This document shows, piece after piece, positions 1 through 5,924 of a DNA stretch of 10,939 bases (the stretch's first letter is position 1; every line of letters begins with the position of its first letter). The DNA is taken from positions 1 through 10,939 of the forward strand of contig JAHFTP010000042.1 of assembly GCA_023265495.1 (NCBI GenBank), written 5' to 3'. This stretch comes from Chlamydiota bacterium. Lineage in GTDB: Bacteria > Chlamydiota > Chlamydiia > Chlamydiales > Rhabdochlamydiaceae. Below the pieces are notes generated by a model. That model was not told the origin of the DNA and made no database searches. It saw nothing but the letters and a program-made list of their open reading frames with translations. The translations under genes and the position numbers were made by a program.

Positions 1-453
1 AAGCACGGGCAACTTAAATTTTTCTGCAAGCCTCATGCAGCGCATGGCTTTTCTATACCCTTCCGGATGGGGCATCCCAAAATTACGATACAGCCTCGAT
101 TGGGTATCATTTCCCTTCTCTTGGGCAACGAGCAAGTATTTGACTCCTTCAATCTTGGCAAAGCCGGCAATGATTGCATGGTCATCAGCAAAGAGCCTAT
201 CTCCAAAAATCTCTACAAAGTCTTCACAAATATGTTTGATGTAGTCAATCGAACGGGGACGAGAAGCATGCCTGCAAATAGAGACCCTATCCCAGGGAGT
301 GAGCTTAGAATAGACCTTTTTTTTGAGCTCTTCGAGCTTGATTTCCAAGCTGTCAATCTCCTCACTTGTCCAAAGAGATGTGGAAGAGTTTTGCGCTTTG
401 AGCTGCTCTAAGGTCTTTTCATACTCTAATATTTGTTTTTCATGGGCGAGCAT
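1..453 (-). CDS. accA: Acetyl-CoA carboxylase carboxyltransferase subunit alpha (5' part, cut by window edge)
   Basis: The first 151 codons of AccA are present; the gene continues past base 1. AccA and AccD form the cytoplasmic carboxyltransferase that moves CO2 from carboxybiotin to acetyl-CoA, giving malonyl-CoA for fatty acid synthesis. The N-terminus starts MLAHEKQILEYEK and forms the expected long charged helix. It is followed by family-typical blocks: LTPWDRVSICRHASRPRS, then FGDRLFADD, VAQEKGNDT, and FGMPHPEGYRKAMR near the edge. The start at 453 is supported by AGGAAG five bases or so upstream. The gene begins only 19 bases after the stop of the upstream transpeptidase-like gene, so the two are probably cotranscribed. 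The family is normally about 320 residues, so roughly half is missing here. Identity is seen directly from these blocks; the operon is inferred. Confidence 0.94.
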   Translation of the reverse strand, partial: MLAHEKQILEYEKTLEQLKAQNSSTSLWTSEEIDSLEIKLEELKKKVYSKLTPWDRVSICRHASRPRSIDYIKHICEDFVEIFGDRLFADDHAIIAGFAKIEGVKYLLVAQEKGNDTQSRLYRNFGMPHPEGYRKAMRCMRLAEKFKLPVL

Positions 454-472
454 AATCTTCCTATCCCTATTG

Positions 473-1564
473 TTAACGTGTAGGTGTACCGACTTCAATT
501 CCAGGAAGTCTCGCTTCATGGAAATCTTTGACTATATGCACAAAAGAAGGCTTGGTGATCACTATGGAGAAAATCTCTTCCACATCCTCACCGGAAAGGC
601 GTATGCAGCCATCGCTGTCATACTTATTCACTACTTCTTTATTTTCTACGAGCTTACCACTTTGGCTATCTACCACCCAAGGCGCTCCCTGTATGCCGTA
701 ACCTTTTGCCGGCTCCGAGCTGCCATCTAGAGCTGTATCAAAGGGAATCCATCTCGTTCCAAAGACACGGATCATCTCCGCTTTATGGTCCTGGAAGAAC
801 CCCATTACCCCCGCCTGATAGACAGCAATCCTATCCCCTAAGGTATAAGAGCCCAAAGGCGTTGAACAGCTTGAAGGTTTTGTCGGATCTAATCGGCCGA
901 GCCCTACCTTGTACGTCTTAAGAAGCACACGCTCATTGGTATCGAGATCGACATAGTAAAATCCCATTTTTAGACGGCTTACATCGATGAGCAAATGAAA
1001 TTGGAGCTTCTTATCTTTTCGAAATACGTTAAACTTACTTCCCAAAGATACCTTTTGAGAAAAGTAGTCATTTTTCCCATTTAAACTGCGGGCAATGAAA
1101 TGCCGCGACGTCCCATAATAAGCTGCGTAGTCTGCCACCCAAGCCGGCCTACCCTTGAGCCATGGCACTGAGCTCGAATAAGTGATGGTCTCTACGATGG
1201 GCAGCTTGGTAGATCCCGTACTAAAAAGTTGAAAGATCCGATCAATTTGAGGAAAGTCATCTTTTGCCGCTTTATCCACAGAAAAAACTTGCGCATCTCC
1301 CGATCTTGCCTGCGCTGCTTTAAGCTGGGAAAGAGCTATATCGTCTTTGTCCTTGGAAGGAACAGCAATAATGGGCGTCTTTACATCAGCTCCGCTAGCG
1401 AGCTCAGAGGCTGGCCCTTTTTGGGAAAAGCCTCCCTTTTTTAGCCATGACGCTCCCGCAATGATAGAAAATAGGGCCACTGTGCCTATAAGGATAATCT
1501 TAGGTGTAGACAAAATCTTTAACCCCTCCGGTATATAGGCTACATAGTTGAGCCTAAAAAACAC
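473..1564 (-). CDS. Membrane-anchored L,D-transpeptidase (YkuD)-fold protein with altered active site
   Basis: A 363-residue protein. Residues about 23-41 form one hydrophobic segment followed by KK, so a signal anchor with the bulk outside the inner membrane. Residues about 45-185 are a low-similarity linker or extra domain. Residues about 187-347 look like a YkuD domain: FHLLIDVSRLKMGFYYVD, then STPLGSYTLGD (TPxG motif, 235-238), YGIQGAPW (289-296) and SDGCIRL (317-323) with the nucleophile Cys320. YkuD enzymes make 3-3 peptidoglycan crosslinks or attach proteins to peptidoglycan. The usual histidine of the HGT motif is Gln292 here, and the SHGC histidine is Asp318, so activity is uncertain. 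The start is ambiguous. GTG at 1564 has no visible ribosome site, while an in-frame TTG at 1513 follows GGAGGGG, with nine bases between. The shorter form still keeps the membrane segment. First gene of a likely operon with accA. Confidence 0.85.
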   Translation of the reverse strand: MFFRLNYVAYIPEGLKILSTPKIILIGTVALFSIIAGASWLKKGGFSQKGPASELASGADVKTPIIAVPSKDKDDIALSQLKAAQARSGDAQVFSVDKAAKDDFPQIDRIFQLFSTGSTKLPIVETITYSSSVPWLKGRPAWVADYAAYYGTSRHFIARSLNGKNDYFSQKVSLGSKFNVFRKDKKLQFHLLIDVSRLKMGFYYVDLDTNERVLLKTYKVGLGRLDPTKPSSCSTPLGSYTLGDRIAVYQAGVMGFFQDHKAEMIRVFGTRWIPFDTALDGSSEPAKGYGIQGAPWVVDSQSGKLVENKEVVNKYDSDGCIRLSGEDVEEIFSIVITKPSFVHIVKDFHEARLPGIEVGTPTR

Positions 1565-1602
1565 AAAATAGTGAAATAATCGTTTCGTTTATTTCCGAGA
1601 CA

Positions 1603-1630
1603 ATTATCAATAAATCTGAATATTTTTCAA
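1603..1630 (-). promoter_or_regulatory. Putative sigma70-type promoter for the YkuD-type gene and accA
   Basis: Read on the minus strand, TTGAAA (1630-1625) and GATAAT (1608-1603) are separated by 16 bases. The predicted start of transcription lies about 30 bases before the GTG codon at 1564 and about 80 before the alternative TTG at 1513. The rest of the 1565-1779 gap holds the terminator of the preceding gene and nothing else I can name. Confidence 0.42.
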
Positions 1631-1721
1631 CTCTTTGCATCGCTTTGGCAAGAATAAATGAGGGGATGGGAATAGTCTTTTCTAGAAAAAAACCGGTAAG
1701 AGATTGTTTAGCGAGGCCATT

Positions 1722-1758
1722 TAAAGAAAAAAGTAACCCCAGAGCATGAGGTTACTTT
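1722..1758 (-). terminator. Rho-independent terminator after the HU/IHF gene
   Basis: On the minus strand AAAGTAACC pairs perfectly with GGTTACTTT (9 bp, 11-base loop), followed by CTTTTTTCTTTAA. An outer pair (1717-1723 with 1760-1766) can extend the hairpin across an internal loop. It lies 22 bases past the stop of the HU/IHF gene and separates that gene from the downstream transpeptidase/accA unit. Confidence 0.8.
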
Positions 1759-1779
1759 ATAAATGGCAAAACTTTTCTA

Positions 1780-2076
1780 TTAGCGCACTTCTTTTTCAAT
1801 GAGTTTTTTCATTTTTTTACCTGGAGTGAACTTCACAGCAGGCCTCGCCGGAATGACAATAGGCACTCCCGCATTTTTGGGATTTCTTCCAATTTTCTGC
1901 TTTCTTTTCACAATTTCAAATACCCCAAAGTCACGAAACTCTAATCTGTCTCCTTTAGAAAGACAGTCAGTCATCGCATCTAGGAAAGATTGAATCACAT
2001 TCCTCACATCGTTGGGATGGACTCCTCTTGCTTGTGATATTGTCTGTATAAGCTTCTTTTTAGTGATAGTTGACAT
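1780..2076 (-). CDS. HU/IHF-family histone-like DNA-binding protein
   Basis: A 98-residue protein starting MSTITKKKLI. HU and IHF are small dimeric nucleoid proteins that bend DNA; IHF acts at specific sites in transcription and recombination. The family signature is clear: helical N-terminus with NVIQSFLDAMTDCLSKGDRLEFRDFGVFEIV, then the DNA-gripping arm GRNPKNAGVPIVIPARPAVKF and TPGKKMKKLI. The proline of the arm, which intercalates in DNA, is present. From memory it closely resembles the single chlamydial protein called HimD/IhfA (CT267), but sequence alone does not separate HU from IHF, so no symbol is given. I chose the ATG at 2076 because AAGGAG lies ten bases upstream and the resulting N-terminus fits the family; an in-frame ATG at 2103 would add nine residues with a poorer ribosome site. 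It ends at a strong terminator and lies downstream of tyrS, with a 154-base gap. Confidence 0.94.
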   Translation of the reverse strand: MSTITKKKLIQTISQARGVHPNDVRNVIQSFLDAMTDCLSKGDRLEFRDFGVFEIVKRKQKIGRNPKNAGVPIVIPARPAVKFTPGKKMKKLIEKEVR

Positions 2077-2168
2077 ACCTACTTTACTCCTTGTTTGCGT
2101 CATGAAGGACCATACCTATCCTCTCTCTCATAGGGCCAATTGTTGTATCATATTGATTTTCAGGCAAG

Positions 2169-2227
2169 TCTTTTTCAAAAAAAAATCGCATACATAGGAA
2201 AATTTTACTTTTTTTTCCAAAAAAAAG
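2169..2227. promoter_or_regulatory. A-tract cluster with a T8-CC-A8 palindrome upstream of the HU/IHF gene
   Basis: Between tyrS and the HU/IHF gene there are homopolymer runs at 2171-2175 (T), 2177-2185 (A), 2199-2206 (AAAATTTT with a leading G), 2209-2216 (T) and 2219-2226 (A). The last two form a perfect 20-bp palindrome at 2208-2227, placed four bases after the tyrS stop. Such runs commonly give curved or stiff DNA. The T8 run on the minus strand could also help end tyrS transcripts, though the only preceding stem is a weak 4-bp one. I found no convincing -35/-10 pair for the HU/IHF gene. Confidence 0.35.
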
Positions 2228-2230
2228 ACG

Positions 2231-3502
2231 TTATTGAACGGTGATAAGAAGCTTTTTCTTCTTGCCACTAGCAATTAATAGATAGCGATCCCCTATTAGA
2301 TGAGAAGAAGCGATCACTAAATGGACATCTTCTACTTTAACATTGTTTAAGTAGGCCCCCCCATTTTGGATCAGACGCACGGCCTCTCCCTTAGAAGGAA
2401 GAAGCCCTGAAACTACCGCTACCTCAACCATTTTTTTGCCAATTACCTGCTCTTTAGACAAAGTGACGTGAGGCATATCTTTTGCTATTTCTTCCAAAAC
2501 CTCTACACTTAAAGAGGCGTTCGAGCCTGGACCTGCGCCCTCCGTCACCTTCAGCGCTTTCTCCAGCCCAGCTTTGCCATGTACGAAGGTGGTGATTTCT
2601 TCGGCAAGTCTTTTTTGTGCGGTATTAGGGACATAGGAGCTCTCTTGCATAGATTGCTCTATTTCCTGAATTTCGTCTAAATCCATAAAAGTAAGCATAC
2701 GCATCATTTTGATGACATCTGCGTCTGCGATTCTTACCAAATATTGATAAAACTGGTAAACCGAGCAGCGCTCTTCCGACAGCCAGATGGCGCCTTCTTC
2801 ACTTTTTCCAAACTTTTTCCCATCATTTTTAGTAAGTAGGGGAAAGGTGAGGCCATAGACGGCTTCCCCTTTTAGTTTACGTACAAGATCAATCCCTGCA
2901 GTAATGTTTCCCCATTGATCACTTCCTCCCATTTGCAAGTTCACCCCATAGGTAGAATACAAATGGTAGAAATCATAGGATTGCAAAAGTTGGTAGCTAA
3001 ACTCTGTAAAACTCATCCCCTCCTCTGACTCTAACCTCGTCCTCACGCTATCTTTAGCTAGCATAGGCCCTAATCGAAAATGCTTACCTACATCGCGAAG
3101 AAAATCAATGAAGGAAAAATCCTTGAACCAACTGTCATTATTGACAATGATCGGCGCATTAGATGGAGAAGAGAAATCTAAAATTTTTTCAAATTGTTTG
3201 CGGATGGAGGCAATGTTAGACTCAATGGTCACAACGTCTAAAAGAGGTCTTTCTTTACTTTTGCCCGAAGGATCTCCTATCCTTCCTGTCGCTCCCCCTA
3301 AAACAACGACAGGAGTATGTCCATACTTTTGCAGCCAGGCTAAAACAACGATTCCCAGCAAATGGCCAATATGCAAGCTATCTGCTGTAGGGTCAAAACC
3401 CACATAGGCTTTCATGGGAGTCGATGCCATTTTACGCAAATCTTCACTCGAGAGGCTATCGACAAGACCCCTCTTTGCTAAACAATCAATGACATTATCC
3501 AT
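2231..3502 (-). CDS. tyrS: Tyrosine--tRNA ligase
   Basis: A complete 423-residue class I aminoacyl-tRNA synthetase, the normal length for bacterial TyrRS. It activates tyrosine with ATP and charges tRNA-Tyr in the cytoplasm. The Rossmann catalytic domain has the HIGH motif at residues 44-47, the tyrosine-pocket region FSYQLLQSYD (168-177), GGSDQWGNI (192-200) and the KMSKS loop as KFGKS (230-234). A helical anticodon-binding region follows, and the C-terminal S4 RNA-binding domain spans about 357-423 (SKGEAVRLIQNGGAYLNN). The ATG at 3502 has AGAGGGG upstream at good spacing. A promoter of its own lies 28-56 bases upstream, so it need not depend on the small gene before it. Nothing is missing or odd. 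Confidence 0.98.
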   Translation of the reverse strand: MDNVIDCLAKRGLVDSLSSEDLRKMASTPMKAYVGFDPTADSLHIGHLLGIVVLAWLQKYGHTPVVVLGGATGRIGDPSGKSKERPLLDVVTIESNIASIRKQFEKILDFSSPSNAPIIVNNDSWFKDFSFIDFLRDVGKHFRLGPMLAKDSVRTRLESEEGMSFTEFSYQLLQSYDFYHLYSTYGVNLQMGGSDQWGNITAGIDLVRKLKGEAVYGLTFPLLTKNDGKKFGKSEEGAIWLSEERCSVYQFYQYLVRIADADVIKMMRMLTFMDLDEIQEIEQSMQESSYVPNTAQKRLAEEITTFVHGKAGLEKALKVTEGAGPGSNASLSVEVLEEIAKDMPHVTLSKEQVIGKKMVEVAVVSGLLPSKGEAVRLIQNGGAYLNNVKVEDVHLVIASSHLIGDRYLLIASGKKKKLLITVQ

Positions 3503-3529
3503 GAAAATAGCCCCTCTTACAAGACAGTC

Positions 3530-3558
3530 ATTCTATAGCAGCAAAACATTTCCTTCAA
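3530..3558 (-). promoter_or_regulatory. Putative promoter of tyrS
   Basis: On the minus strand TTGAAG (3558-3553) and TAGAAT (3535-3530) are 17 bases apart, matching 4 of 6 and 5 of 6 consensus bases. The predicted transcript starts some 20 bases before the tyrS ATG. The site lies in the 74-base gap after the small hypothetical gene. Confidence 0.5.
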
Positions 3559-3576
3559 GAAGCCTTCAGCGCTGCC

Positions 3577-3933
3577 TTAGCTTTTGACGGAAATATTTCT
3601 CTTATAGAAATCTTGGTTTGAGGACTCGGCAGAACGACCTGCTTCCTGCTCCAATTCACATTTGAGCTGTTCGGCGAAAGCAGACACCTTCTTACTGCTT
3701 TTAGCAGCATTTTGGTTGCTATCAAACAAACAAATATTTTTAGAGCGAAGAACGACTCTATTAGGAGCGTGCAAGGCAATCCAATGATGGATCTCATAGG
3801 TCTTCTTTTCTAGGGCTTGAGGAGTGATTTTCTTCTCATAGTCTTCTAGTTTTTTTCGTAGTTTCTCTCGTGCTTTCTTTGTTTTAGCACTTTCTTCTAC
3901 GACAGTATTTCTATTTTTTTTGCTGATATCCAT
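3577..3933 (-). CDS. Small basic hypothetical protein
   Basis: An open frame of 118 residues that I do not recognise. Residues about 15-46 are rich in Lys and Glu (KKAREKLRKKLEDYEKK) and should form a charged helix or coiled coil. Residues about 47-70 are more hydrophobic (YEIHHWIALHAPNRVVLRSKNICLF), and the tail is polar and lysine-rich. There is no signal peptide or membrane segment, so a cytoplasmic or RNA/DNA-associated protein is possible. No strong ribosome site precedes the ATG at 3933: AAAAGGAA lies too far upstream. In its favour are a plausible promoter at 3964-3992, same-strand placement ahead of tyrS, and a protein-like composition. A competing frame (3555-3797) reads less like protein. 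It may be a lineage-restricted gene; moderately sure it is real. Confidence 0.58.
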   Translation of the reverse strand: MDISKKNRNTVVEESAKTKKAREKLRKKLEDYEKKITPQALEKKTYEIHHWIALHAPNRVVLRSKNICLFDSNQNAAKSSKKVSAFAEQLKCELEQEAGRSAESSNQDFYKRNISVKS

Positions 3934-3963
3934 GTGTAAGCACCAAACTACGTTCCTTTTCCT

Positions 3964-3992
3964 ATCTTAAATTCATCAATATTTTTATTCAA
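3964..3992 (-). promoter_or_regulatory. Putative promoter for the small hypothetical gene
   Basis: On the minus strand TTGAAT (3992-3987) and TAAGAT (3969-3964) are 17 bases apart. The predicted transcript begins about 25 bases before the ATG at 3933. I found no comparably good plus-strand promoter for rpiA in this divergent gap (3934-4038). Confidence 0.35.
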
Positions 3993-4038
3993 CTCATGTG
4001 TTTTTTTAGGAAGAAAAGGGCTTGCCAACTATTCATCC

Positions 4039-4743
4039 ATGAAAGAACATAAAGCTATGAATACAAGCATAGAAACCAGCAAAAAAAATGTGGGTTATTT
4101 GGCTGCAGAGCTCATCCAAGAGGGGATGACTGTCGGCCTTGGCACCGGGTCAACAGCTTTCTACTTCATTGAGCGCCTTGGGCAAAGAGTCAAAGAAGGG
4201 CTGCACATCCAAGCGGTATCTTCCTCTCTTCATTCTCTAGAGCTAGCACAAAAATTAGGCATCCCCCTGGTAGATATTAACAAAGTACCTTTTGTTGATA
4301 TCACTGTCGATGGAGCCGATGAGATCGACAAAGAAAAACGCATGATCAAAGGCGGAGGCGGAGCTCTTCTCAGAGAGAAGATCGTAGCCTCTATGAGCAA
4401 GGAGATGATCGTAATCATCGACGAGAGCAAGCTGAGCGAGCATCTGGGAAAAAGAAAGGTCCCTGTAGAAGTAGTTCCATTTGCCTGCCAATCGACACTA
4501 CATAAAATCGAAAAGCTCGGATTAAAAGCCAGCTTTCGACTAGATCAAAAAGGAAACGTCTACCTCACAGACAACGGCAACTACATCGTAGACATCTCTT
4601 TAGCCTCTCCCCTTTCCAATCCGGAGCATTTGCATACTAGCTTAAAGCAAATCGCCGGCGTAGTGGAGACCGGACTATTTTTTCACCTCGCCGGCAGAGT
4701 GATTGTTGGCTTTACCGACGGGCAAGTTGTCATCCGCCCCTAA
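4039..4743 (+). CDS. rpiA: Ribose-5-phosphate isomerase A
   Basis: A complete 234-residue RpiA, of typical length. It interconverts ribose 5-phosphate and ribulose 5-phosphate in the non-oxidative pentose phosphate pathway in the cytoplasm, feeding nucleotide synthesis. The phosphate-binding loop GLGTGSTA is at 33-40, DGADEID at 91-97 and KGGGGALLREKI at 104-115. Asp91, Asp94, Lys104 and Glu113 keep exactly the spacing of E. coli Asp81, Asp84, Lys94 and Glu103, so the active site is intact. Either ATG, at 4039 or at 4057 (MNTSIETSKK), could be the start; neither has a clear ribosome site, and the shorter form fits the family slightly better. The gene stands alone on the plus strand, followed by the large inverted repeat at 4753-4831. 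Confidence 0.98.
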   Translation: MKEHKAMNTSIETSKKNVGYLAAELIQEGMTVGLGTGSTAFYFIERLGQRVKEGLHIQAVSSSLHSLELAQKLGIPLVDINKVPFVDITVDGADEIDKEKRMIKGGGGALLREKIVASMSKEMIVIIDESKLSEHLGKRKVPVEVVPFACQSTLHKIEKLGLKASFRLDQKGNVYLTDNGNYIVDISLASPLSNPEHLHTSLKQIAGVVETGLFFHLAGRVIVGFTDGQVVIRP

Positions 4744-4752
4744 TCTCTTTTA

Positions 4753-4831
4753 TGGCTGGCTATCATTAGATACTCAGCCACAACGCACAAAAAATAACAC
4801 ATTTGGCTGAGTATCTAATGATAGCCAGCCA
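4753..4831. repeat. Perfect 28-bp inverted repeat with 23-base spacer
   Basis: Bases 4753-4780 and 4804-4831 are exact reverse complements, separated by 23 AC-rich bases (4781-4803). Each arm also begins TGGCTG and ends CAGCCA, so an arm can fold on itself through a short 6-bp stem. It starts nine bases after the rpiA stop. No T-run follows on either strand, so it is not a standard intrinsic terminator, although a stem this long would form in any transcript reading through rpiA. Options are a terminator or mRNA-stabilising hairpin, a small-RNA gene, or a miniature mobile or repeat element. Confidence 0.92.
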
Positions 4832-4851
4832 AATACCGCCATCGATTCTAT

Positions 4852-4863
4852 ATTGTATACAAT
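4852..4863. promoter_or_regulatory. 12-bp perfect palindrome upstream of the DUF151 gene
   Basis: ATTGTATACAAT is a perfect palindrome 109 bases before the start at 4973; its core GTATAC recurs at 4934-4939. A dimeric regulator could bind it, but palindromes of this size occur by chance in AT-rich gaps. A weak promoter pair, TTTTCA and GATAAA 17 bases apart, lies between it and the gene. Confidence 0.2.
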
Positions 4864-4972
4864 CCAAAAATGATTTTCCCGGATGAGGATTTTTTCAGAC
4901 TCCTAAACTCTAGTGATAAATCCCCTTTTCATCGTATACACAAAAATAGACAACCTTGCATAAGGAATACGT

Positions 4973-5386
4973 ATGGTCTCTGATCTTATCCCTGTTACCT
5001 TTAATAAAATTATGCAGTCGCGCTCCTACACAGTGATCATCTTAGGCACGCAGCAAAAACGATTTGCTATTTATACAGATCCACAAGTAGGGAAGAACAT
5101 ACAGACCTACTTAACGGAAAAGCATATGCCGCGGCCCTTTACACACGATCTCATTAACAGCATTTTAAAAGGCTATGAGATCAAAATCGTTCAAGTTGTG
5201 ATCCAAGATGTCGAAGACACCATCTATTTCGCTCGGCTCTTTTTAGAGCTAGCTCTAGATGGGAAGAAAAGTATTTTGGAGATCGATGCGAGGCCAAGTG
5301 ATTGCATCACACTCGCCTTGGTGAATAATGTCCCTGTTTTCTGTAGAAAAGAGATCCTAGACAAGGCCATTGCCGTGGAAGAATAA
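4973..5386 (+). CDS. Bifunctional nuclease-domain (BFN/DUF151) protein
   Basis: A 137-residue protein made almost entirely of one BFN domain. The ATG at 4973 follows AAGGA seven bases upstream. The diagnostic blocks are present: an N-terminal strand-rich part with a QKRFAIYTDPQVG segment, then RPFTHDLI (family form RPxTHDLL, about 54-61), YEIKIVQVVI with IYFARLFL, and DARPSDCITLAL (105-116) followed by VPVFC. Plant and archaeal/bacterial members have been reported to have DNase and RNase activity, and some bacterial ones influence stress or growth, but the function of short stand-alone members is poorly known. Usually bacterial forms carry an extra C-terminal segment, such as UVR; this one has none. 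It lies between the large inverted repeat and the convergent ptsH gene. Confidence 0.9.
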   Translation: MVSDLIPVTFNKIMQSRSYTVIILGTQQKRFAIYTDPQVGKNIQTYLTEKHMPRPFTHDLINSILKGYEIKIVQVVIQDVEDTIYFARLFLELALDGKKSILEIDARPSDCITLALVNNVPVFCRKEILDKAIAVEE

Positions 5387-5412
5387 TCTAAGGCAACAGA
5401 TCTACTACATAA

Positions 5413-5476
5413 CTGAGGCAGGGCAAAAGCTGCTTCACGTACCTCAGGAGTATGGTATTTACATCGAATCCCTGCC
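5413..5476. repeat. Overlapping short inverted repeats between convergent genes
   Basis: In the 141-base gap between the convergent DUF151 and ptsH genes, CTGAGG (5413-5418) can pair with CCTCAG (5442-5447), and alternatively GGCAGGG (5417-5423) with CCCTGCC (5470-5476). A further 12-bp palindrome, TGGAAATTTCCA, lies at 5506-5517. The two stems share bases and are mutually exclusive. No clean T-run follows, so termination is only a possibility; no other gene or RNA is visible here. Confidence 0.3.
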
Positions 5477-5527
5477 CTAGAAACCGCTATCGATCCTTCT
5501 TAGGCTGGAAATTTCCAAAAAACACGC

Positions 5528-5818
5528 TTAGTATTTGATATTGAACTTGTTCTTGGCTAGGTCGAGGATGGCTTTTACTGCTGTTTCGGCATCTTCTCCT
5601 TCTGCTTCGATCTTTATCTTCGATCCGCGTGATGCGGCAAGCATTAAAATGCCAAGCAAAGACTTGGCATTGACTGAGAGATTTTGATAGACAAGCGTAA
5701 CCTGTGATTTGAAGGAAGACGCACACTTAACAAGCTCTGTGGAAGGACGTGTATGCAGGCCTTTTTCATTCATCACTACAAAGGAGGATTTGACTTTATT
5801 TTGCTGCGCTAGCGTCAT
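5528..5818 (-). CDS. ptsH: Phosphocarrier protein HPr
   Basis: A 96-residue HPr. HPr carries phosphate from enzyme I to sugar-specific EII components and, in many bacteria, is also phosphorylated on a serine by HPr kinase. Active-site histidine: GLHTRPS, His22. Regulatory serine: NAKSLLGIL, Ser53, 31 residues later, exactly the His15-to-Ser46 spacing of standard HPr. The C-terminal half, with SRGSKIKIEAEGEDAETAV, is typical. I chose ATG 5818 because AAAGG lies six bases upstream; the in-frame ATG at 5857 adds 13 residues that no HPr needs and has no ribosome site. No EI or EII gene is in view. It follows pepF on the same strand after 106 bases; a weak TTGCTG and TATGTG pair lies in that gap. 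Converges with the DUF151 gene. Confidence 0.93.
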   Translation of the reverse strand: MTLAQQNKVKSSFVVMNEKGLHTRPSTELVKCASSFKSQVTLVYQNLSVNAKSLLGILMLAASRGSKIKIEAEGEDAETAVKAILDLAKNKFNIKY

Positions 5819-5924
5819 TTTGTACCTTTTGGATTCGGCTGCCTGTGAGAAATGCATATTTATTACAATTCACATACTGCGCGCGATGATTTACAGCAAC
5901 TTTTTTTTACATATCCCCAATTTT

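Noticed and set aside
323..730. A 135-codon plus-strand frame
   Set aside because: It is antisense to accA and the YkuD-type gene, both of which have recognisable domains; other plus-strand frames opposite minus-strand genes were rejected the same way.
2077..2168. A promoter for the HU/IHF gene using TATGAT near 2134
   Set aside because: No -35 box lies at 16-18 bases; the nearest, TTGAAA, is 20 bases away.
3555..3797. An 80-codon minus-strand frame overlapping the small hypothetical gene
   Set aside because: It lies inside another frame, has no ribosome site, and its composition is less protein-like than the 118-residue frame.
4753..4831. A classic intrinsic terminator of rpiA
   Set aside because: The stem is far longer than usual, the loop is 23 bases, and no T-run follows on either strand; kept as a repeat instead.
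5417..5476. A tRNA-like 7-bp acceptor stem (GGCAGGG with CCCTGCC) and a CGAATCC stretch
   Set aside because: The span is about 60 bases, too short for a tRNA, and no anticodon or D arm can be placed on either strand.
5487..5726. A 79-codon minus-strand frame overlapping ptsH
   Set aside because: It is an out-of-frame shadow of HPr, whose frame shows both phosphorylation motifs.
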